From: Wyeomyia smithii | Lineage: Eukaryota > Arthropoda > Insecta > Diptera > Culicidae | Assembly: GCF_029784165.1 (NCBI RefSeq) | Contig: NC_073696.1 | Span: 24,187,530-24,251,529, forward strand | Direction of reading: 5' to 3' | DNA length: 64,000 nucleotides | Shown here: positions 57,255 through 64,000 of the stretch, piece by piece | Layout: each line of letters starts with the position of its first letter | How positions within the stretch are numbered: position 1 is the stretch's first letter | Notes under the pieces: generated by a model | Seen by the model: only the letters and a program-made list of their open reading frames with translations | The model's database searches: none | What the model was told of the DNA's origin: nothing | Made by a program: the position numbers and the translations under genes

Positions 57255-58912
57255 GTCAACCTGTCACCTGCTTTGCAACTGAAGAACTATTTGAAAGGCG
57301 GCTGCACAAACCGCCCTCCAGATGTTGGGGTTTTCGCACATCCTCTGAATTAGGTTGTCCGGAGTAGTTCCTGGCCCACTCGCTACCATCATGTCACTTC
57401 GCACACGCGCGAAACTAGGATATACGAAGAAGTCATGCTCAGCAGTCTCTTCTGCATTCACGCATTCGGGGCACGTGGGGGACCCCGCATGCCCGAACCT
57501 CTGTAGGTAATGCCTGAAGCAACCATGACCCGACAGGATCTGTGTCAGGTGGAAGCTCACTTCTCCATGGCGCCTCCCGACCCATCCGGATAGCACCGCA
57601 ATAAGTCGGTGCGTCCATCTACCTTTCGTGGAATTGAACGATTCCCGCTGCCATCTGATCATCGACAATGATCTTCTGGTACCTCGTATGCCCCTTGTGT
57701 CACGTTGGTCGAAGCATTCTACGTCCTCCCTAATGGCTATGCTGATAGGCATGAGCCTGTAGGTACTTTCCAGTTTACCACGATAACTGATAGTACCTAG
57801 CTCTTTGGACCACACCGGGACCTGAGTATGGACGAAACCATACTGGCAAGAAGTTTACGCTTGCTGCCATTCACCGCTGAGCTATTCGACATCATTCGAG
57901 GTAGTGCTTCAATAGCCGTTGAAGCCCTCTTGCAAGCATAGTTGACGTGACTCTTAAATGTGAGCTTATCGTCAACCATAACCAGTTTCAAAGATCGCTT
58001 TGAGGTGATGGTGCAGTCTCCGATTCTTTTCACAACCGTCACGATTCTTCTCCATCTTATGGTGCGCTGCTTCCAGTTTTCTCGAGTGCATCCAGTCTTC
58101 GACCTTGCGTATACAGTGCGCGGCCGTCAACTCGACCTCTTCGATCGACTCACCGTAGACCTCTAGCGTTATGTCGTCTGCAAAGCCGACGATCACAATT
58201 CCTGCAGTTTCAACACCCCGTCATACATGACATTACACAACACCGATCCCAGGATAGAACCTTGCGGTAATTTGGACGCACTTCTGACCCTCCTCCGTGT
58301 TGTGAACAAGTATTCGGTACTGGAACTAATTTTTCAAAATCTTGTTCATGCGACACCGGTACATGGATGCTCCTAAGCACAAGCGCTATGGAGTCTCAAC
58401 TGCCACTATTGAACGCATTCTTCACGTCGAGCGTGACGATTGCGCAATAGCGTATGCTTCTTCTCTTGCGCTGGAGTGCTACCTTCGTCATCTTGGTGAC
58501 TGAGAGGATGACATTCAGCATGGACCTGCCCTCCGCAAATCGAACTGGTTACTTGCCAGACCGTTTACACCCTCCGTGCACCTCACCAGTCTGTTGAGAA
58601 TAATCCTCTCAAGCAGCTTGCTGGCAGTGTCCAGCAGGCGGATAGGCCTGTATGCCGATGGGTCCCCTGGCCGTTTCCCAGCTTTCGGTAGTAAGACCAA
58701 ACTCTGCTGCTTCCATCTGTCCGGGAAGAAGCAGTCATCCAGGCACCTCTGCATGACTGCTCGAAACACCTTGCTCACCCGTAGGGAGTTGGCAATCACG
58801 ATCAGTTCCTCATTCGTAACCCTAACTTCTCCCTCAATCTCGACATGGCTGTCGTTGCTCACGGATTGGATGTTTGGCAGGATGGCCGACCATCCCTCGA
58901 AGCAGGCCATGA
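57255..58912 (-). pseudogene. R1-clade-like LINE reverse transcriptase relic
   Basis: Minus strand, in order: EGEVRVTNEELIVIANSLR, DRWKQQSLVLLPKAGK, GDPSAYRPIRLLDTASKLLE and RCTEGVNGLASNQF (58910-58515); VGFADDITLEVYGESIEE with the catalytic FADD intact (58196 on); DCTITSKRSLKL and DDKLTFKSHVNYA (58042-57797); then a C-terminal region (57815-57264) with RWTHRLIAVLSGWVGR, HGCFRHYL and the zinc-like CPECVNAEETAEHDFF, whose last Cys is replaced. Deletions remove the APGPDG segment and the part between GFR and the FADD box. Endonuclease and ORF1 are absent. Frameshifts lie near 58090 and 57800. Confidence 0.82.
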
Positions 58913-59780
58913 CTGGAATAAGACGTTATAGTTTTCGCTCGTGTAACATTTCGGATAAATAGTAAAACAAATTAGGTGTTTTTACAAATCGAACTAATTT
59001 TCGAAAGTTACTCCAAAAGCGGGAAATCTTTTCCCAGGACTAACTGGGATGTGACATCTTTCCTGGTCCTGATTGATTAGCGACGTACAACGGTTCTCGT
59101 TCCTTCTAAGCTTCAATATCTGGTTCCAATCCACCGGAATCTTCATACAGACGCCATGGAATTCTGCATCTTGGTTGGCATTTACGGTAGCTGGTCTCAC
59201 TGTCACGATGACTACTTCAATCTACCCTAGTCTGCTTTGGCATTACGCCAGATTTGGTTGAACAGCAATCTATACATATAAAAATAGAATTCTGTATGTC
59301 AGCCTGTCTAATTCATATAGACTTGAAAATGACTAAACCGATCGGTGTGAAAATTCGTACGCAGGGTTTTTCAGGGGCCATGGAAGGCTTTTAAAATAGT
59401 TTAAGACCGCTGACTCCTATGGAAACCCAGAGTTCTTCCCTGCGTTGGAAGGGAGTATTCCCAAACAAACGAAACCCAAATAACTGTATAACCCTTTCCG
59501 ACCGGGCCCATATAATTGCGTAGGTAGAAGGTGACTAGAACAAAACCTTTTTTCTCGCTTTTTAAACATCCTATTCAATGTTTTGTTGCTCACAACGCTA
59601 GTGTCAACATCGCTGCTGCTACGAAAAATAAAACACCTGAACAAGCAAGTGTTTTTATATAGGAATTGCTTCGATTTAGGTTTTGTTATCCGTCATTTTT
59701 TCCCTACACAATTGTGTGGGCTCGGTCGGAAAAGGATAACTGGAGATTTGATTAACGAAATGTAACCTAATTTGGTGTGT
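58913..59780. other. Unassigned DNA with a dispersed 'TATACATATAAAAATAGAAT' repeat
   Basis: 59206-58994 on the minus strand has a 70-codon frame (NANQDAEFHGVCMKIPVDWN) that I do not recognise; it might be a remnant of a LINE gag or an unrelated exon. From 59.27 kb the wording (TATAAAAATAGAATTCTGTA, ATAGACTTGAAAATGACTAA, ACCGATCGGTGTGAAAATT) resembles a repeat seen across insects, from memory. An inverted pair of TTTCCGACCGGGCCC / GGGCTCGGTCGGAAA flanks 59.50-59.73 kb, suggesting a small foldback there. Confidence 0.4.
59500..59735. repeat. Small inverted repeat
   Basis: CCTTTCCGACCGGGCCCATATAATTG is mirrored by CAATTGTGTGGGCTCGGTCGGAAAAGG about 200 bp downstream, so about 26 bp of the ends are palindromic. 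The interior is short and has no recognisable gene. Probably a MITE. Confidence 0.55.
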
Positions 59781-62396
59781 AGTGGTTTACGAGCAAAATC
59801 ATTTCAAATCGCCTGGATATACGCAAAAATTCAATCGACCATTTTTGATTTGAATGAAACTTCGCACACATATTTGGCTTAGCAAACTGAGCATTTTTCA
59901 CAGATGGAGAGATTTTTTACACCCATGAGTTACATTCTAAAAGGGCGTATGCCTTTTGACATAGGTTTTATTCGAAGCATTGTAGCCCAGGAACCGTTGG
60001 TTGTATAGAAAAACTGTCTGAGAATGAGTTGTAGCGAATTAAAAATGCACCATAAAAAAATATCCACTGTACAACAAAATTTTTTTTTTAATCATAATAA
60101 ATTTAAAATAAACATTAAATTTCAATTTAAAAAAAAAGAGTTGATTTTTTTTAATTTTTTTTTTTTTAAAGAAACTTGACGTTAATACGCAACTTTAAAA
60201 AAAAGTCCAGGATGGAGAAATGAAAAATAGTTTTTCTATGATAGATTAATTTTTTTATGAACATTATAATTCAAACATTTTTAAAAATATTTGTATTCTG
60301 ATGATTTTAAAAGATGCAAAGAGTCATTTTGAACCAAAAAGCTCTTGGTAGGAAACATTCTAAAGGCATCGGTTTTCGAGTTATTTCTAAATTAAGCTTG
60401 AAAAATTATAATTATTTAGGAAAATACACGTTTTTCTTAATTTGTCCATGGTTCTCCAGCAAAAACCATACCTTCATTGGAATGCTTGATCAAAAATATA
60501 CAATTTGTTCTTTGACAACAAAACGATTGGGCGAACGGTTCTCAAGAAAAGAGTTAAATGTTCTAAGTGATATAAATATATATAAGAATCAAATATTTAT
60601 TTTCGAGTTTTATTATCTTAGGAACATATTTTTTATGACATAGATACTTTACAGAACTAGTTTCACCTTATATTTTATATACATCATAAGTAAATGATTC
60701 GTCATCTTTCGAAAACAGCTTCGTTTGTATCTTATTTTCTGAAATCGGAACAAAAGAGTAATACTTTTGTGTGGCAGCTATTATTATAGATTTTTTGAAA
60801 AAATTGCTTCATTCTGTTACTCCTTGTTCGTATTCTTCATATGATACCCAACTAAATGACATTTTTGATGAATTTTTATTATTTTTCTGATAAGACCAAT
60901 CATACAATTCTTTTGCGCTTGTATGTTCATGTTCCTTAGCTTCATGGAATGTTCAATGTTCATGTTCTTTAACTAAACTTGCATTTCTTGCCATTCGTTT
61001 TAATATGCCACCAATTGCATCGCATGGGCCTTTACCATGAGAAGTCGCAAAAAAATGCCACTCTGCATCGACGTTATATTTTGTTTTGAACTTGCAAAAA
61101 CTTGCAAAGTTTTTTCTATTTTTATATTGTGAGGCAGCTCCATCGGACATTATTATCGCTTTTTTCAACTCTATTGTTGTTTTCAAAAAACTCATTAATT
61201 TGGCAATGAACATCTGAACCGCAACAGTATCACGATGGAGTTCTTCGATATTATGATGAAGCTGATATTCTTAAGTGTTCCAGATTTGAATAGTAAACAA
61301 CGAAGGGATGAATGGTAGCTTGACTATTATTCCAATAACTAAACGAATCACAAATTGATAAAGACGTATTAAAATAAGCTTGACTGTTCAATATTTTTAA
61401 TTTTGCAATAACGTTGATCAGGAAAGGGTTTACAGCATTTGGGCTTGGTGTATTCCATTTTCACTTTATTCATCTTCACAAAATGCAAACTGTTACTAAC
61501 ACATCTGGAATAGTGCAATCATATTTATAAACGAAAACAGATATTTTAGGTAACCCAGTAGTTATTGGTTGCGTACTTTACAAACAGTTATTATTAGTAA
61601 ACAAGTAGGTAGTGTTGCACGACAAACATATATTTTTATAAAACATTCGGCAAGGGGGAACGTGTAGGTAGGCTAAGGTTTAGCGCTTGAGTTATTTATC
61701 CAATCGTTTTTTTGTCAAAGAATGAATGGTATATTTTTGATCAAGCATTCCAATGAACGTATGGTTTTCGCTGGAGAACCATGGACAAATTATGAATAAC
61801 GTGTATTTTCCGAAATATTATTAATTTTTCGAGCTTTAGAAGGTTTACTACCAAGAGCTTTTTGATTTAAAATGACTCTCTGCATCTTTTAAAATCATCA
61901 GAATATAAATAGTTTTAAAAATGTTTGACATGGAATTTTCATAAAAAAATTAATCTACCATAAAAAAATTATTTTTCATTTCTCCATCCTGGACTTTTTT
62001 TTTCAAAGTTGCGTAATAACATCGAGTTTCTTTAAAAAAAAAATAAAAAAAAATTCAACTCATCTTTTTTAAAATTGAAATTTAATGTTTATTTATTTTT
62101 TGGTCAAAAAAATTTTTTATGTACAGTGTATATTTTTTATGGTGTATTTTTAATTCCCTACAACTCATTCTCAGACAGTTTTTCTATACAACCAACGGTT
62201 TCTGGGCTTCGAATAAAACCTATGCCAAAAGGCATACGCCCTTTCAGAATGTAACTCATGGGTGTAAAAAATCACTCCATCTGTGAAAAATGCTCAGTTT
62301 GCTAAGCCAAATATGTGTGCGAAGTTTCATTCAAATCAAAAATGGTCGATATTCGACCATAGGTTATTTGACGCGATCTTGCTCTTACGCGATAAT
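59780..62396. mobile_element. 2.6-kb DNA transposon with ~700-bp terminal inverted repeats
   Basis: The left arm (about 59785-60565) and right arm (about 61685-62396) are inverted copies with roughly 90% identity by eye. Matching anchors include GACCATTTTTGATTTGAATG, CCCATGAGTTACATTCT, GTCCAGGATGGAGAAATGAA and CCATGGTTCTCCAGC. The left arm has an extra ~35-55 bp near 60368. The ~1.1 kb between the arms carries the decayed transposase on the minus strand. No clear target duplication found. Ends are approximate. Confidence 0.75.
60680..61400 (-). pseudogene. Decayed transposase-like gene of an unplaced family
   Basis: The best-preserved frame is 61213-60953: MSDGAASQYKNRKNFASF, then DAEWHFFATSHGKGPCDA and GGILKRMARNASL. 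Upstream, in shifted frames, WNNSQATIHPFVVYY is visible near 61.34 kb. Downstream, after a TGA near 60954, a compatible reading continues (SWVSYEEYEQGVTE, YYSFVPISENKIQ). From memory these motifs occur in uncharacterised proteins from many invertebrates (hydra, aphids and others). I infer a DDE-type transposase because of the Asp in SDGA and the flanking inverted repeats. At least one frameshift and two stops break it. The superfamily is not something I can name safely. Confidence 0.6.
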
Positions 62397-62819
62397 ATAA
62401 ATATCTCTGTGATAATTTTTGCATAACTCGAAAACTAATCAAGCAAATGGAACTAGATTCGACATTTCGAGGTTTTTGAGAGCAATAAATAATTCAATGG
62501 TGGTTATACACTTCTTCTTCTCCTGGAAACACAAATGAAACACATATTTTAATCATTTTTGTCGGAAAACAGCTCATAATGATGAGGATGTCTAGTTTAG
62601 TCTAGTATACACTAACACAGCCAGTACTTGAAAGGATCCTGGAAAATGACATCCACCATTTTAAAAAAATGGTTTCCATATATTTTTCTTGTCAACGGCC
62701 AGGCCTACTGTGTGGCGCAACATAATACAATTAGACGGATTTCGCGCCAAATGAACCCGCGGTTGGCAGCACCCTCTCCGAATTGGTTGAAACTTTTTGG
62801 GTGTGGAGACATCACCTAA
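62397..62819. other. AT-rich DNA, no gene seen
   Basis: No recognisable gene or repeat boundary. The 63-codon plus-strand frame at 62628-62819 has no family motif. Confidence 0.35.
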
Positions 62820-62829
62820 TTAAGCATCT

Positions 62830-63155
62830 CTGTATACTTACTTTTGACGTAGGACTACGTCTAACCGCACTATATTGAGATACATTCTGAGAAAACTAAA
62901 AACCAAGGTGTAACGCCGGAATGAAAGATTTCAAACGGTAATACTTGTGTAACCACATGATGGATTACAATGATCAATATGTCGTTGGATTGATAAAATG
63001 ATGGATATTTTTGTGATACTTCAGTGATCATTATAACTTAATTGTTCAACAGTGAAAATTAGTGAAAACTTTCAAGATCGAATTTCCCCTACAATGAACC
63101 AATCACGTGCGCGCATGCCTGGCACAGACTTCATGAGTAGACACAAACCATGGCG
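62830..63155. repeat. Dispersed repeat, copy 2 (pairs with 38.96-39.26 kb)
   Basis: It contains the near-palindrome GACGTAGGACTACGTC at its start, followed by the same ordered words as copy 1 (GATTTCAAACG, AACCACATG, CAATATGT, GATAAAATG, ACAATGAACCAATCA, GGCACAGAC). The CCAATCA box and GC-rich GTGCGCGCATGCC near 63101-63120 could be promoter-proximal. Confidence 0.6.
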
Positions 63156-63660
63156 CATGTAAACGTAAAATTGATTCTTTTAATGCCACGTCGTGATTGA
63201 TTTTTTGTTACGCTTTCGGACATTTTAAACAACTATTCCATTTAAAATACAGCTTCGAAAAAGTATGAATATCCTTGGTTGGATGAAATTGAATTAACTA
63301 TTCTTATACATTTTTCAAAAGTCTTGAAAAAGACTGTTTCTGAACTGCTTGATAAAGTTGTGTGCTGGGCTTCGGCAGATTCCTTCGCTGCAGCAAATTT
63401 GTTTACTACAAGTACTCCAAGCATAGTTGTCCCAGCGTGCATAAGTTTTGTGTAGAACATGGGACTACTATGATTGGAACGGCAGAGTAGCCTTTCGACA
63501 GCCCATCACTTTCATCACAACTATTTTTCTCCGTCTCCAGTGTTAGCGCTAGAATCAGTCAAATGATTAGAGTTCGTTGTCTAATCCGAACAGGAACATC
63601 CAGCGTTCCACTAGCTCCAAACAGAAATGCTGCGACCGCGACGCGCACAGGTCTAGCTCA
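63156..63660. other. Unassigned DNA, possibly transcribed from the minus-strand promoter
   Basis: Read on the minus strand this follows the promoter near 63.7 kb. Two short minus frames (about 72-74 codons at 63242-63460 and 63567-63791) are of unknown nature. I do not recognise any product. Confidence 0.35.
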
Positions 63661-63671
63661 AAATGCGAAAT

Positions 63672-63705
63672 GACTGAACGCGCGGACGGTTCTTTTCCTT
63701 TTATA
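63672..63705 (-). promoter_or_regulatory. TATA + initiator core promoter
   Basis: On the minus strand TATAAAAG starts at 63705 and TCAGTC has its A at 63675, exactly 30 nt downstream: the canonical arthropod TATA/Inr spacing. The region around it is GC-rich. I cannot say whether it drives a host gene or a repeat; the organisation resembles the promoter at 15.47-15.50 kb. Confidence 0.6.
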
Positions 63706-64000
63706 CTCGCACACTGGCAACTGATAAGCTCCGCCCGGTTTAATTTTTCTTTCATTTCCTTAGCTGCATATGTTCCCGCAATCACACGCAATGAGAAATT
63801 ATCTCAAGCAATCTGCGTCAGGACAAATGAATTCAATTTAAGTTTTGATTTACGACGGCTTGCCACTGCTCGTCAGAACCCCCAGAAACGATTTTAAAAC
63901 ACTAATAGCCATGAAATTCGATTTTGATCTTACATTACAACAGTATTGCTGCTTGTTTCAACAAGCTAGCGCACCGTTTCTGAAGCAAAACGAACCTGTT
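63706..64000. other. Upstream flank of the terminal promoter, window end
   Basis: No recognised gene. One plus-strand frame (63577-63897) overlaps the promoter and is probably chance. Confidence 0.35.

Overview
This window looks like intergenic or intronic DNA from a mosquito, most likely a culicine such as Aedes. The evidence is the set of mobile elements I recognise by protein motif: a Juan-type Jockey LINE, a MosquI-like I-clade LINE, an R1-like LINE, an RTE-like LINE of the type often annotated 'craniofacial development protein 2', an ITmD37E-type (DD37E) Tc1/mariner relic, and mosquito-style foldback and miniature inverted-repeat elements. The DNA is AT-rich, eukaryotic and non-operonic. 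I find no host gene I would defend. Almost all recognisable coding sequence belongs to decayed transposons, and most short ORFs in the unique DNA look like chance.

Layout. 0.37-2.2 kb: two convergent ORFs, a short basic ORF and a DUF4806-type gene with a 51-nt in-frame intron and a late nonsense codon. 2.2-10.9 kb: mostly unique DNA with CAG/GTC microsatellites and a near-perfect 90-bp-arm hairpin at 9.68-9.87 kb. 10.9-16.2 kb: two diverged tandem copies of a gene-like repeat on the minus strand, the first split by a complete but dead Juan LINE (11.22-15.34 kb) with a 13-bp target duplication and a recognisable Inr+DPE promoter. 18.1-21.2 kb: a SINE-like piece, a plus-strand LINE RT relic split by a 1.38-kb long-inverted-repeat element with a 5-bp duplication, then a minus-strand RTE 5' fragment. 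21.2-24.8 kb: unique DNA. 24.8-30.7 kb: a dispersed repeat, a ~125-bp tandem array, and a MosquI-like LINE with internal and 3' lesions. 30.7-34.5 kb: unique and AT-rich DNA. 34.5-39.0 kb: miniature elements and a 3.9-kb element with GCCATA-rich ends.

39.3-46.2 kb is a nested stack. A palindromic foldback element was hit twice, by a 2407-bp element and by a 3746-bp element, each flanked by a perfect 8-bp duplication (hAT-like). The second contains a further inverted-repeat element. 46.3-49.9 kb is mostly unique DNA. 50.55-52.61 kb is a 2065-bp foldback whose arms are themselves tandem duplicates. 52.7-57.0 kb is an ITmD37E relic joined to an RTE LINE that itself carries a ~0.92-kb inverted-repeat element. 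57.2-58.9 kb is an R1-like relic. 59.8-62.4 kb is a DNA transposon with ~700-bp inverted repeats around a decayed transposase of an unplaced family. The window closes with a dispersed repeat and a TATA+Inr promoter on the minus strand.

The genes do not form a pathway. What ties the window together is insertion history: target-site duplications and split reading frames allow several relative ages to be ordered. All family names are from memory of motifs; no database search was run.
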